A stretch of DNA of 64,000 nt, from positions 5,111 to 69,110 of IMG/VR virus record IMGVR_UViG_3300002483_000009, one strand, 5' to 3'. This DNA comes from a virus. Positions 40,768 through 49,744 of this stretch are shown here, piece after piece. The stretch's first letter is position 1. Every line of letters begins with the position of its first letter. The notes below the pieces were generated by a model. That model did no database searches. It was not told where the DNA came from and saw only the letters and a program-made list of their open reading frames with translations. Made by a program: the position numbers and the translations under genes.

Positions 40768-42005
40768 TGGAGTATAGAGAACAAAAAATAATAGACAAAC
40801 TAGTGACAGCAAGGATCGCCTTGTTATTGAAACATCCTTTCTTTGGCAACCTTGCAACTAGATTAAAACTTGTCAACGCAGATGACTGGTGTCCGACAGC
40901 AGGCACAGATGGCAGACACTTCTTCTACAACACTAAATTCATAGATTCACTTACACCCAAAGAAGCAGAGTTCTTGTTTGGACACGAAGTTCTACACAAT
41001 GTATTTGAACATATGCTTGTAAGGATAGGTGACAGGGATCCACAACTTTGGAACATAGCGGCGGACTATGCCGTTAACCAGATATTGAAAGATTCAAACA
41101 TAGGCGAGATGCCAAAAGGTAAAAAAGGTGAGAACAAAGGCTTCCAAGATGACAAGTACAAGGACTGGGCAAGTGAGAGAATATATGATGACTTGTTTAA
41201 AACTGCCAAAAAGAACGGCAAGAAATTTTTAGAAAAATTAGGCGAACTGATGGACGATCACCAAGAGTGGGGACAAGGCGAAGGTGAAGGACAAGGCAAA
41301 GGTGGAGACAAGAAAGGCACAAAAGGTGGCAAGCCTGTTTACACAAAAGAAGAACTTAAGAAGATCAGAGACGAAGTAAAAGAAGCAATGGTAAGTGCCG
41401 CACAATCTACAGGTGCTAGTAATTTGCCAGGTGCTCTACAAAGACTTGTAAAAGATCTTACAGAGCCAAAGATGGACTGGAGAGAGATACTTCAGCAACA
41501 GATAATGAGTACAATGAAATCGGACTACACTTGGATGAGACCCAGCAGGAAGTCATGGCACACGTCTGCTATACTTCCAGGCCAAAACAACGACGAGATG
41601 ATTGATATATGTTTGGCTCTTGATGCATCTGGATCAATCAGTAATGATCAATGCAGGGAGTTTTTAACAGAAGTAAAAAACATTATGGATCAATATAAAG
41701 ATTACAGAATACACCTTTGGAGTTTTGATACAGAGGTCTTCAATCCAAAAGTGTTTACACCAGATAACGCAGATGAATTATTAGATTACAAATTGGGTTC
41801 AGGTGGCGGTACAGAGTTTGAATGTAATTGGGACTACATGAAAAAAGAAGGCATTGAGCCTAAGAAATTTGTTATGTTCACAGATGGATGGCCTTTCAAT
41901 ACATGGGGTGACGAGAATTATTGCGATACAATATTCTTAATTAATAATCCTTACGAAAGAGATATTGAAGCACCATGGGGAATGACTGTCCAATACAACG
42001 ATTAG
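40767..42005 (+). CDS. metallopeptidase-like plus VWA domain protein (DUF2201 type)
   Basis: 412 aa from the ATG at 40767, set by the TAATG overlap. The N-terminal part has FLFGHEVLHNVFEHM, an HExxH zinc site. The middle is a Gly/Lys-rich linker. The C-terminal VWA-like domain has ICLALDASGSISND (DxSxS MIDAS) and FVMFTDGWPFN. Partner of the MoxR ATPase two genes upstream, comparable to RavA-ViaA pairs. Substrate unknown. Confidence 0.85.
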   Translation: MEYREQKIIDKLVTARIALLLKHPFFGNLATRLKLVNADDWCPTAGTDGRHFFYNTKFIDSLTPKEAEFLFGHEVLHNVFEHMLVRIGDRDPQLWNIAADYAVNQILKDSNIGEMPKGKKGENKGFQDDKYKDWASERIYDDLFKTAKKNGKKFLEKLGELMDDHQEWGQGEGEGQGKGGDKKGTKGGKPVYTKEELKKIRDEVKEAMVSAAQSTGASNLPGALQRLVKDLTEPKMDWREILQQQIMSTMKSDYTWMRPSRKSWHTSAILPGQNNDEMIDICLALDASGSISNDQCREFLTEVKNIMDQYKDYRIHLWSFDTEVFNPKVFTPDNADELLDYKLGSGGGTEFECNWDYMKKEGIEPKKFVMFTDGWPFNTWGDENYCDTIFLINNPYERDIEAPWGMTVQYND

Positions 42006-42006
42006 T

Positions 42007-42273
42007 ATGCGTATAAATCCTAAAAATTTTTACAAGCGAGAACTTGATATGTTACCACCACACTTTGTTAATACTGTGGTAAAGGCACACGAGGCCGATG
42101 TAGAAAAAATGCGTAAATGGATTTACGAAAACTGCACAGGCAGATATTCAATTACCAAAGATGTTGTGTCAGATGGTAATTCATCTAGGGCAATCACTGT
42201 GCTAGGATTTGAAGAACCTGGTGACCTAACACTGTTTGCATTGAGCGGAATTGCTCAGAACTATCAAAAATAA
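42007..42273 (+). CDS. hypothetical protein, 88 aa
   Basis: Starts one base after the previous stop. Segments KFYKRELDMLPPHFVNTVV (approximately) and VEKMRKWIYENCTGRYSI suggest a small alpha/beta protein; the end is hydrophobic (GDLTLFALSGIAQNYQK). Unrecognised. Same operon as the MoxR/VWA pair. Confidence 0.6.
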   Translation: MRINPKNFYKRELDMLPPHFVNTVVKAHEADVEKMRKWIYENCTGRYSITKDVVSDGNSSRAITVLGFEEPGDLTLFALSGIAQNYQK

Positions 42274-42276
42274 CTG

Positions 42277-42306
42277 TTGCACTCCATAATTACTTTATAG
42301 TATAAT
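42277..42306 (+). promoter_or_regulatory. sigma70-type promoter for 42346
   Basis: TTGCAC (42277-42282), 18-bp spacer, TATAAT (42301-42306). A leader of about 33 bases with AGGAGA (42334-42339) precedes the ATG at 42346. Confidence 0.7.
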
Positions 42307-42345
42307 ATGCGTATATTATATTAATCGATTAATAGGAGAAAATAA

Positions 42346-42630
42346 ATGGTAGCAAAAAAGAAAAGTTTGAAGAAGCCAGACGAAGCAACCGGAACGGCGA
42401 CGGCCAATCCGCAGGCTCCACAACAGGATCCAACTGCTTTATCTATCGGCGACTTGAAGAATCTTTCTACAATACTTGATGTAGCATCTACAAGAGGTGC
42501 ATTCAAGGCCGGTGAAATGGCAGGAGTAGGATTCTTATATAACAAACTTCAGGCGTTCTTAGCCAAAGTGGCACCGGAACAAAAACCTGAAGGTAATGCA
42601 GGAGCATCAGCACCTGCGGAAGGAAAATAA
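42346..42630 (+). CDS. hypothetical protein, 94 aa
   Basis: Lys-rich start and Ala/Pro/Gln-rich linkers at both ends, with a helical middle (LSIGDLKNLSTILDVASTRG, FKAGEMAGVGFLYNKLQAFL). Probably a small adaptor or DNA-associated protein. Good Shine-Dalgarno. The next gene starts one base after its stop. Confidence 0.62.
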   Translation: MVAKKKSLKKPDEATGTATANPQAPQQDPTALSIGDLKNLSTILDVASTRGAFKAGEMAGVGFLYNKLQAFLAKVAPEQKPEGNAGASAPAEGK

Positions 42631-42631
42631 T

Positions 42632-43177
42632 ATGGCAACTCTAATGAACGTGAACAACCAGGCTATGCCAATGGGTGAAAACACAGGAGCGGCAGGTGAT
42701 GGTCAGACGGGTCCAAAGAGACACTTCAAACATATTGGAGAATTAGCGGATGAGTCAAAAGCGAAAGTAGTAATCATGTACAGAACAGTACCAGGCGAGG
42801 CAGACAACTGTCTAGTAGTTGGCACTAAATTTTTACCTGATATGTACCACAATGCATTAATGAAAGCAGTTGAATCAGAAGGCGGACAACAAGCAGAAGA
42901 ATTTGCAGATTTCGCCAGCAGACAGACTTTCCCTGATGGCACTAATATGTTACAACTTTTACACAATGACAATTACATCAAAAAGTTTAAGACCAAAGAG
43001 ATAATGGTCACTTTTGGTTCAACAGAAGATGGTAGAATTCTACTTAACAAGTTGAACGAGATGATAGCAAAAGAGAAAGGTGTATCAGTTAAAGATCTTG
43101 CACAAGATCCAGAAGCACCAGCGGCCAAGAAAAAAGCGTCAAAAAAAGATGCCAAAGAGACAGCCGCCAAAGAATAG
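42632..43177 (+). CDS. hypothetical protein, 181 aa
   Basis: Start at 42632 (MATLMNVNNQAMP); the upstream part of the frame belongs to the previous gene. The core (RHFKHIGELADESKAKVVIM, NCLVVGTKFLPDMYHNALMK, GRILLNKLNEMIAKEKG) is alpha/beta with a Lys/Ala-rich tail (AAKKKASKKDAKE). Reminiscent of abundant small nucleoid-associated or head-associated proteins, but unassigned. Confidence 0.62.
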   Translation: MATLMNVNNQAMPMGENTGAAGDGQTGPKRHFKHIGELADESKAKVVIMYRTVPGEADNCLVVGTKFLPDMYHNALMKAVESEGGQQAEEFADFASRQTFPDGTNMLQLLHNDNYIKKFKTKEIMVTFGSTEDGRILLNKLNEMIAKEKGVSVKDLAQDPEAPAAKKKASKKDAKETAAKE

Positions 43178-43490
43178 TACATGGGTACAACTTACGAAGG
43201 ATTTCGTAAAAGAGTGGCCGGAGGTACTGGATGGTTTACACTTCCAGAACATGCCGGTCAAGTACCTGTTGTATGTAAATCTTATTCTTAAGAACAACAT
43301 CACAATAAACTACAATATACAAAAAGAGCTCAAATCAAAAAAGCAGACCAGCATTGCTAGATTCCTTAAATCTACAATAGAGCAAAACTATTCTAAGATA
43401 AAGAACGTGCATCTGAAGTTTGATATTCCAAAGTTAAAAAAAGACATGGAGTCAAAAACTTCATTAATGCTTTCTAAGACATTCAAGTAA
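43149..43490 (+). CDS. hypothetical protein, 113 aa, start uncertain
   Basis: The frame containing TKDFVKEWPEVLDGLHFQNM, LYVNLILKNNITINYNI and VHLKFDIPKLKKDM is coherent and ends at a TAATG overlap with the next gene. The first ATG that includes all of it is 43149, inside the previous gene; an internal ATG at the MPVKYL segment is the alternative. Unrecognised. Confidence 0.55.
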   Translation: MPKRQPPKNSTWVQLTKDFVKEWPEVLDGLHFQNMPVKYLLYVNLILKNNITINYNIQKELKSKKQTSIARFLKSTIEQNYSKIKNVHLKFDIPKLKKDMESKTSLMLSKTFK

Positions 43491-44128
43491 TGACCTACGA
43501 TAAGAAATTTTTAATTATTACAGCACACCCCGATGACCTGGAGATGGCCTGTGGCGGATTAGTTGCCAAGATAAAAGCGAACGGTGGAAGTGTTACCAAC
43601 CTAATACTTGTACAGCCATCTGCCGAAATAAATGAAAAAAGGAACATGCAGATTGTCAAAAAGGAATTGGACAAGAGCCAAGACATTTTAGGATTCAAGT
43701 CAGTGGTATACAACACGCCATTGCATGACAACGGAAGACCAAATTTAACACTTGATAATAATTTAATTACTGATGCAGAACATATTGCCCAAGGACATGA
43801 CATTTTGATCACACATTGGAAAGAGGATCATCATCAAGATCATAGAGTGTGCTATGATGTAGGACGCAGTATTGCTAGGAAAAATTTTCAACAGTTTTGG
43901 TGTATGGATGAACCGCCATATAATCTACATTACAAAAATTTCAATTGCAACCAATATGTAGATATAACCGATTATGTTGATACTAAAATAAAGGCCTTAC
44001 AATCATATGACACTTACTTTAATAAAGACAGCATAGATACAATAATAAATTACAATAGATACAGAGGCAGTTTTTTGGGATCGGGCAAGGTTGCAGAAAC
44101 GTTTCAAATAATGTACAATAAAATATGA
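43490..44128 (+). CDS. PIG-L/LmbE-type N-acetylglucosaminyl deacetylase
   Basis: 212 aa. LIITAHPDDLEMACGG is the AHPDD zinc motif and HWKEDHHQDHRVCYD supplies the downstream HxxDH. Family reaction: zinc-dependent removal of acetyl from GlcNAc conjugates or similar. ATGA-coupled to a sugar epimerase, so it probably belongs to sugar or glycan modification. Rossmann-like N-terminus is typical. Confidence 0.88.
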   Translation: MTYDKKFLIITAHPDDLEMACGGLVAKIKANGGSVTNLILVQPSAEINEKRNMQIVKKELDKSQDILGFKSVVYNTPLHDNGRPNLTLDNNLITDAEHIAQGHDILITHWKEDHHQDHRVCYDVGRSIARKNFQQFWCMDEPPYNLHYKNFNCNQYVDITDYVDTKIKALQSYDTYFNKDSIDTIINYNRYRGSFLGSGKVAETFQIMYNKI

Positions 44129-45126
44129 GAATTTTAGTATTAGGCGGTTATGGTTTTATTGGCAGTCACATATGCCAACAATTAAAAGCAGAAGGACACA
44201 CGATAGGTATTGTTGACTGCTTTCATCAGTATTACACATTTCCAGACTGGGAGTACCATCCTGTTTTATCACAAAGGAAATCGATTACAAATACAGACAA
44301 AGAATACATAGGACAAATTGAGAACTTTCAATTTATGGAACAGACATTCGAAGATTTCAAGCCAGAAAGAGTAATTCACGTAGCGACGTATCCAAATGCT
44401 AGAATGGTCAAAAGAAATGTGCTAGATGCAACCAACAACATGATCACTGCCACTGCGTATATCTTAGATTTATGTGTGAAACATAAAGTTGAAAAAATTG
44501 TATATGCATCAAGCAGTATGGTCTATGGTGAATTTAATGGAGGCATTCCAGATGAGAATGTTGTGCCAAAACCTAACACACTTTATGGTTCATATAAAAG
44601 ACAAGGGGAGTTGATGTGTAAAATTTGGCATCGTGAACAAGGATTGAATTATGTAATAATGAGGCCTTCCGCATTGTATGGTGAGAAAGATACTATCACA
44701 CGTGTTATAAGTCAATTAGTCAAAAATGCTTTGACTGTTGGGGACATGACTGTACAAGGTCCTGACAATAAACTTGATTTCTCAAATGTCTTAGATGTGG
44801 CCAAATACTTTGCACTAGCAACAACAAACGAAGTAGTAAATGAAACATTTAATTGCACTAGAGGTAATGGAAGAAAAATTGTTGAAGCGGCTGAAATAAT
44901 TAAATCAAGATTGGGAGTGGGTAACATAATAACAAAACCACACGATGCATTCTATCCTAATAGAGATACATTAAACAGTGACAAAGCAAAAACCATGTTA
45001 AATTTCAATCCAACTATAGATATAGAGCAAGGTATACCAAAATACATAAATTGGTTTTTAAGACAACCGTTCTATTTTCAAAATTTAGATATTAATAAAA
45101 AGTTTCAGTTGGGTACAACTGTTTAA
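44125..45126 (+). CDS. NAD-dependent nucleotide-sugar epimerase/dehydratase
   Basis: 333 aa extended SDR. NAD motif LGGYGFIGSHI, SSSMVYG before a YGSYKRQGE catalytic YxxxK, and MRPSALYGEKD. Works on a UDP- or other NDP-sugar; exact reaction open. ATGA overlap with the deacetylase. Its 3' end overlaps the minus-strand glycosyltransferase gene by 35 bp; it is the last plus-strand gene. Confidence 0.88.
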   Translation: MRILVLGGYGFIGSHICQQLKAEGHTIGIVDCFHQYYTFPDWEYHPVLSQRKSITNTDKEYIGQIENFQFMEQTFEDFKPERVIHVATYPNARMVKRNVLDATNNMITATAYILDLCVKHKVEKIVYASSSMVYGEFNGGIPDENVVPKPNTLYGSYKRQGELMCKIWHREQGLNYVIMRPSALYGEKDTITRVISQLVKNALTVGDMTVQGPDNKLDFSNVLDVAKYFALATTNEVVNETFNCTRGNGRKIVEAAEIIKSRLGVGNIITKPHDAFYPNRDTLNSDKAKTMLNFNPTIDIEQGIPKYINWFLRQPFYFQNLDINKKFQLGTTV

Positions 45127-46417
45127 ATTTATCTCTACAAAAATCCCAAGTATAAGTTTTTAAAATTTTATCTTCGTCAAACTCACACTCTTCTGTAAAT
45201 TGTTTACCGTCATGCGATCCTTTGGACAACCATTCGTTATCAGTGTCCAGCCATTTTTTTAACCTATGACTTGTTTCAACAGTAGGTTTTTTACTGTGCC
45301 ATAGTACTAATTTCGAAACTTCCCTGAAAGCATTTTTCCAAGCCGTGTATGGATCAGGTGCCAGGAGAGATTCGCTGGCTACAATGGGCACAACTTCGTG
45401 AGGCTGTGACAGTGTGAAATCCAGTATGTTATTATCGGGTGTTGCCAAACAAAGTGATTTGCTGTATAGATCTATGTTAAAGGTTCCGTATTCTAAGTCC
45501 AATTCGTTTAATCTTGCATGGAATATCCTATGTCTTTTTGATAGTCCCCTGTCGACTGTGTAATCAAATCTAAAATCATCTTTCACAATACTTTTGGCAA
45601 AAACTGCATAGAAATATTCTGTCCCCGATGTTTCTGCCGCTTTCTTGTATGCTTTGGTACGACCGTCGACCCCTTTTATCCAATGTAATTTGTTAGATAG
45701 GTTATTCTTTTGTAAATGCTCTTGCAATATTTTGAAATTTTTATCCTCAAATGGTTCTCCATTGGAAATAAATGTTATATCGAAACAATCTTTTTTATCC
45801 TCTTCACCAATCACGTACAACAACGGATAGTCGTATATTTGTGTTTTGATTGAGTCTAATGCTTTCCTTGGAATATAAAATGTGTTTTTGTCTTTATAAA
45901 TTTTTAAATCTTCCCAGTAAGAAGGATAAATCTTGCTATTGTTTTCTTTTTCATAGTATCTAATATAACTTGCATTAGAAATTTTTATGTCTGGTATGTT
46001 GTGTATAACATTTTCTAGATTGTATTCCAAGTCATGAAAATCAAAATCATAATTGCCATTGTACTCATGATAATTTACGTCTTTAAAATCTCGTAAAAAT
46101 TTAATTTTTTGCTCTGAAAAACATTTAGGAAATAAAAATGTGTCTCCTTCATTTTGCCCTTTTTCACTCCAAACGTGTAATTGCTTTGTTTGATGCTGTT
46201 CTGGTATGTAATCGAAATCAAATTTTGTGTAATCAATTTTTGTGCTTAACAACCAAGTGTATTCTGTGTTGGATGTTGATAGCATTGATTTTATAATATC
46301 ATGATAACTGTTAACGAATGGCACAATAATTGCATGTGGAAACTTATTACGTATCGTTTGCAAATTAATGTCAGTGTTTTTGTTTTTAAAATCTACTACT
46401 ACACAATCAAACGCCAT
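45092..46417 (-). CDS. large glycosyltransferase-like protein
   Basis: 441 aa; start taken at the ATG at 46417 (MAFDCVVVDF), which overlaps the DegT gene by 11 bp. The C-terminal half has DITFISNGEPF, NKLHWIKGVDGRTKAYKKAA and TEYFYAVFAKS, the same pattern as the GT-A-like protein at 58361 (VDGVVGFDSAHKAAAEKAET). No clear DxD at the expected place (AKSIVKDDF). Probably a divergent GT-A glycosyltransferase acting on a surface or virion glycan. Last gene of the minus-strand operon. Confidence 0.6.
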   Translation of the reverse strand: MAFDCVVVDFKNKNTDINLQTIRNKFPHAIIVPFVNSYHDIIKSMLSTSNTEYTWLLSTKIDYTKFDFDYIPEQHQTKQLHVWSEKGQNEGDTFLFPKCFSEQKIKFLRDFKDVNYHEYNGNYDFDFHDLEYNLENVIHNIPDIKISNASYIRYYEKENNSKIYPSYWEDLKIYKDKNTFYIPRKALDSIKTQIYDYPLLYVIGEEDKKDCFDITFISNGEPFEDKNFKILQEHLQKNNLSNKLHWIKGVDGRTKAYKKAAETSGTEYFYAVFAKSIVKDDFRFDYTVDRGLSKRHRIFHARLNELDLEYGTFNIDLYSKSLCLATPDNNILDFTLSQPHEVVPIVASESLLAPDPYTAWKNAFREVSKLVLWHSKKPTVETSHRLKKWLDTDNEWLSKGSHDGKQFTEECEFDEDKILKTYTWDFCRDKFKQLYPTETFY

Positions 46418-47489
46418 AATATTCTCCAATACATTTACATATGTAAAGAACTTCTTGTTTTTTAAGAAAAGGATGTATTGGTAATGATAACACGTCTGTA
46501 CAGAATTTTTCAGCATTTGGCATTTCCTGTCCGTTATCAAACATCTTCATTTTAGACATTGGTTGTGGATAATGTATTTGTGTCTGTATACCTTTCTCTT
46601 CTAAAAATTTTTTAAGACCATCTCTGTCCTGTGTTTTAATTACTAGTTTGTGATTGTTTGATATTGTACCTGTGCCTGTTTGTATCGAATTTATACCTAG
46701 ATCCAAAAGTTTTTCTTCATACCACTTTCTCACCTTCTTTGTTTTGCCTAGAAGTCCTTTGTACTTCGACAGCAAGAAATTTAAAATATTTGCGTGTTCA
46801 TGACTCATGCATGAGTTATAACCATGGTTTAACTTTGCTGTGCCTTGACCATGATATCTAAGGCTACGTATTAGATCTCTATCAATTTCGCTATCTGTCA
46901 AAACCATACCACCGTTGCCGAAAGCAGGTAATGGTTTACTTGGTGCAAAACTCAAAGTGCTTATATCACCAAGTTTGCCGCTTGGCACATTATTGTAATA
47001 ACTTCCAAAACTCTGTGCCGCGTCCTCTATCAAAGGTATTCTTCTCTTTACACAAAATTCTTTGAGTGTTGAATAGTCAGCAAGATTGCCAAAAAGATTC
47101 ACATATACCACAGCGTCAGGCAATCCAAAGTCAGGTAATTTTGAAATCAACCCTTTGTTGTCAACGTCCACAAAATTTATTGTAGCACCTGTTCTTTTTA
47201 TCGATTCGGCCGTGGCCAAATAACTGATTGCAGGACAAAGTACTGTGCTCTCAGGTCCTATGCCTTTGGCTCTAAGGGCAAAGTATAATGCATCGGTACC
47301 ACTACCTACAGCGATAGCATATTTTCTTTTTGTGTGTTTTGCCACTGCGGATTCAAACTGATCAACATAACTTCCTTCAACGTGTCTGTTACCAACTACG
47401 TTTCCTGTTTTCCAAACTTGCTTGGCTCTACGTGTGATACGCCAACTGTATTCGTCATATATTCTGTCCAAACCATTGAACTTTATCAT
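46407..47489 (-). CDS. DegT/DnrJ/EryC1 PLP-dependent sugar aminotransferase
   Basis: 360 aa from the ATG at 47489 (ATGA overlap with the carbamoyltransferase). YAIAVGSGTDALYFAL is the PLP-phosphate site, LIEDAAQSFGSYY gives the ring-contact Asp and Gln, and SFAPSKPLPAFGNGG gives the Schiff-base Lys. Reaction: transfer of an amino group from glutamate to a keto-sugar nucleotide. Pairs logically with the epimerase at 44125 and the acyltransferase-like 49094. Confidence 0.92.
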   Translation of the reverse strand: MIKFNGLDRIYDEYSWRITRRAKQVWKTGNVVGNRHVEGSYVDQFESAVAKHTKRKYAIAVGSGTDALYFALRAKGIGPESTVLCPAISYLATAESIKRTGATINFVDVDNKGLISKLPDFGLPDAVVYVNLFGNLADYSTLKEFCVKRRIPLIEDAAQSFGSYYNNVPSGKLGDISTLSFAPSKPLPAFGNGGMVLTDSEIDRDLIRSLRYHGQGTAKLNHGYNSCMSHEHANILNFLLSKYKGLLGKTKKVRKWYEEKLLDLGINSIQTGTGTISNNHKLVIKTQDRDGLKKFLEEKGIQTQIHYPQPMSKMKMFDNGQEMPNAEKFCTDVLSLPIHPFLKKQEVLYICKCIGEYYGV

Positions 47490-48949
47490 AAAACTTTCAC
47501 TCCGTATTTTGCTGTCCAATCTTTACCATCTTTGGTGTCATTTACCATGGGCATACCCTTAATATTCAAACTGGTGTTCAAAAGTATTGGACAACCCGTT
47601 TCTTTCTTCCATGCTTTCAGCAGTTCATAAAACCCTTCATTGTCGCTTTTTGACACGGTTTGCACCCTAGATGTGCCATCATAGTGTAATATGGCAGGAC
47701 AGTCTTTACCATGCGTGTACGCCGCTGTATATTGCATATAAGGGGTGTTTTTGACGCCGGTAGGTAGGGCAAAATAGTCGTTTACATCCTCTTCTAGTAT
47801 GGCCGGAGCGAACGGTCTGAACTTCTGCCTTTTCTTGATTGCGTTTACCAGATCCTTGATGTCCTCACCCCTCGGGTCTGCCAAAAGCGATCTATTACCA
47901 AGTGCCCTCGGTCCAAACTCTGCTCTGCCATTTGCGACTCCCACCATCTTGTTTTCTTTCAATTCTTTTATTATTGCGTCCACAGGATACTCACCTTCTA
48001 TGTTGTGTCCAAGGAATGGATGTTCCCATTTGATATGAGATTTTTCATTTGCCGCTATGCAACCCAAACTGGAACCTGCGTCTCCTGGATTTGGTATTAT
48101 CCATATGTTGTCAAACAATCCAAGATTAGCCAACACTTTGTTGGCCGCACAGTTGAGTGCTACTCCACCGGCATATACCAAATTACGTGATCCATACTTG
48201 CTGGCTCTATGCCATAACCCTGCAAGGCATTCTTCTGTTACCGACTGTATACTTGCGGCGAGGTCCATGGGATCTGCTTCCGGATGCCAATCTCCCAACC
48301 CTCTGTGTAGATTCTGTTTGAGTTTGAAAGGAGATTGATGCACGAAGTCGTTGTATATGTCATCTTTGTATTTTGGTTCACCGTAAGCGGCCATTCCCAT
48401 TAGAATATATTCCTCCTCGGCAGGTTTCAGTCCACAACGATGTGTGAATGCAGAATACAATATACCTAAACTATGTGGATATTTTATTGTTTCTTTTCTT
48501 TCTATCCAAATTTTTTCCGCTGTGCTTATTGAAACAGTATCCCATTCACCTATTGCATCCACTGTCAGTATTGTTGCTTCTCTGAATGGCGATGTAAAGT
48601 ATCCTGCGGCGGCGTGTGAGTCATGGTGTTTCACATACTCATCTATCTTAATATTGAAGTGATCCAAGTGCCACTGTGGAAGTTCTGTGTAACTCAATGC
48701 GTCTGTGTATTGTCCTGCATATAGTTGACGTGTTTTCTTAAGCCAGGGTTTTTCGTAGTAAACAACCTTGTCGAAAGGTCCATATGTCATTGCCTCATTG
48801 ACTATCGCCTGATTCAAATAATGATCATTCTTTACTTTGGAATAACGTTCTGCGTGTGCGGCCCAAAGTATTTTTCCTATTCCTGAACTGTAATCAACTA
48901 CTGCCATAGCGGCATCATGATTCATGCAATTAATTCCCAGTATCTTCAT
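47486..48949 (-). CDS. NodU/CmcH-type carbamoyltransferase
   Basis: 487 aa. Opening KILGINCMNHDAAMAVVD, KHHDSHAAAGYFTS (Fe/ATP-site His) and LTVDAIGEWD from the kinase-like fold; GGVALNCAANKVL and EFGPRALGNRSLLADPR at the carbamoyl-AMP site; C-terminal PILLNTSLNIKGMPMV. Reaction: carbamoyl phosphate plus ATP to a carbamoylated hydroxyl, usually on a sugar or antibiotic. Common in large marine myoviruses. Acceptor probably the sugar made by this operon (inference). Confidence 0.93.
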   Translation of the reverse strand: MKILGINCMNHDAAMAVVDYSSGIGKILWAAHAERYSKVKNDHYLNQAIVNEAMTYGPFDKVVYYEKPWLKKTRQLYAGQYTDALSYTELPQWHLDHFNIKIDEYVKHHDSHAAAGYFTSPFREATILTVDAIGEWDTVSISTAEKIWIERKETIKYPHSLGILYSAFTHRCGLKPAEEEYILMGMAAYGEPKYKDDIYNDFVHQSPFKLKQNLHRGLGDWHPEADPMDLAASIQSVTEECLAGLWHRASKYGSRNLVYAGGVALNCAANKVLANLGLFDNIWIIPNPGDAGSSLGCIAANEKSHIKWEHPFLGHNIEGEYPVDAIIKELKENKMVGVANGRAEFGPRALGNRSLLADPRGEDIKDLVNAIKKRQKFRPFAPAILEEDVNDYFALPTGVKNTPYMQYTAAYTHGKDCPAILHYDGTSRVQTVSKSDNEGFYELLKAWKKETGCPILLNTSLNIKGMPMVNDTKDGKDWTAKYGVKVL

Positions 48950-49097
48950 CTTCCTCCTTGTGCCATCCCATGTCTTCTATTTGTATGCTTTTACACTTAG
49001 GACAGACCCAACCTTCTTCTGTGTCAAAATCTTCTGCTAGTTCCTGTGCCACTCCCCGCCATTGACAGTCGTAACAATACCAGTTCCACCAAGTCAT
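48930..49097 (-). CDS. small zinc-ribbon protein, 55 aa
   Basis: ATG at 49097, ATGA overlap with the GNAT-like gene. CYDCQWRG and VCPKCKS form two CxxC knuckles of a rubredoxin-like zinc ribbon, with an acidic tail. Possibly a metal- or electron-carrying accessory, which would be relevant next to iron-sulfur radical SAM proteins (inference). Overlaps the carbamoyltransferase start. Confidence 0.7.
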   Translation of the reverse strand: MTWWNWYCYDCQWRGVAQELAEDFDTEEGWVCPKCKSIQIEDMGWHKEEDEDTGN

Positions 49098-49741
49098 CCT
49101 ATTTTGAAGAATCTTTTTGCTTTCTCGAGAGCCTTTTCCCAATCTTCAAGTGTGATGTCGTATTCGAAGTTCTGAGTCTTTTCATTGACTTGCAATTCCT
49201 TTGCACCATTTTTGATATGAAATCTTCTTGCCATTTCTGTCAATGGGGACAGTGTAACAAGTCTGTTTAGGTGATGTGATTTCTTTACCATCTTGTAAAC
49301 TTCATTGACCATGTGTTTACCTCCACCTTTCTTCTTGGCCCACACTGTGTATGCTATTGCTATGTTACCTTGCACACCTGCTCTGTGTACTGCCTGCATG
49401 GCGGCGTCTTTACTCATTACATCCATTTCTTCCACAGTCTTGGGTACGTCATTGGTAAATGCAAAACACATAATTGCACATAAGTCACCCTCTTCGTCCT
49501 TTAATCCAAATATTTTTCTACCGTACGCCTGTCTAAACGCAAGGTCCAGTTCTGGTCTCACAGGATCTTCTGAACAGTCTATGTATGGAAGTTCTATTAA
49601 ATCAAACTTTGGTTCTTTCTCCAACTTCTTTTTTGTATAATTTTGCAGTTTGTCGAACCTATCCATTAAATCTGTGATAGATGGATGTCCCCTCCACTTT
49701 TTAAGAACTTCTTGCAGTTTCTCTTTATTAAGTATGTCCAT
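49094..49741 (-). CDS. GNAT-like acyltransferase, 215 aa
   Basis: N-terminal helical domain, then GNAT-like elements: DLCAIMCFAFTND strand, NIAIAYTVWAKKKGGGKHM with a basic Gly loop where acetyl-CoA pyrophosphate would bind, and EMARRFHIKNGAKEL, the usual helix before the last strand. Divergent, so only the fold is suggested. An N-acyltransferase would suit the DegT product. Follows the small basic protein by three bases. Confidence 0.6.
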   Translation of the reverse strand: MDILNKEKLQEVLKKWRGHPSITDLMDRFDKLQNYTKKKLEKEPKFDLIELPYIDCSEDPVRPELDLAFRQAYGRKIFGLKDEEGDLCAIMCFAFTNDVPKTVEEMDVMSKDAAMQAVHRAGVQGNIAIAYTVWAKKKGGGKHMVNEVYKMVKKSHHLNRLVTLSPLTEMARRFHIKNGAKELQVNEKTQNFEYDITLEDWEKALEKAKRFFKIG

Positions 49742-49744
49742 GTC

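Noticed and set aside
43181-43291. A 36-codon frame starting ATGGGTACAACTTACGAAG
   Set aside because: It competes with the longer, more protein-like frame 43149-43490 and has no Shine-Dalgarno. I kept the longer frame but the start there remains uncertain.
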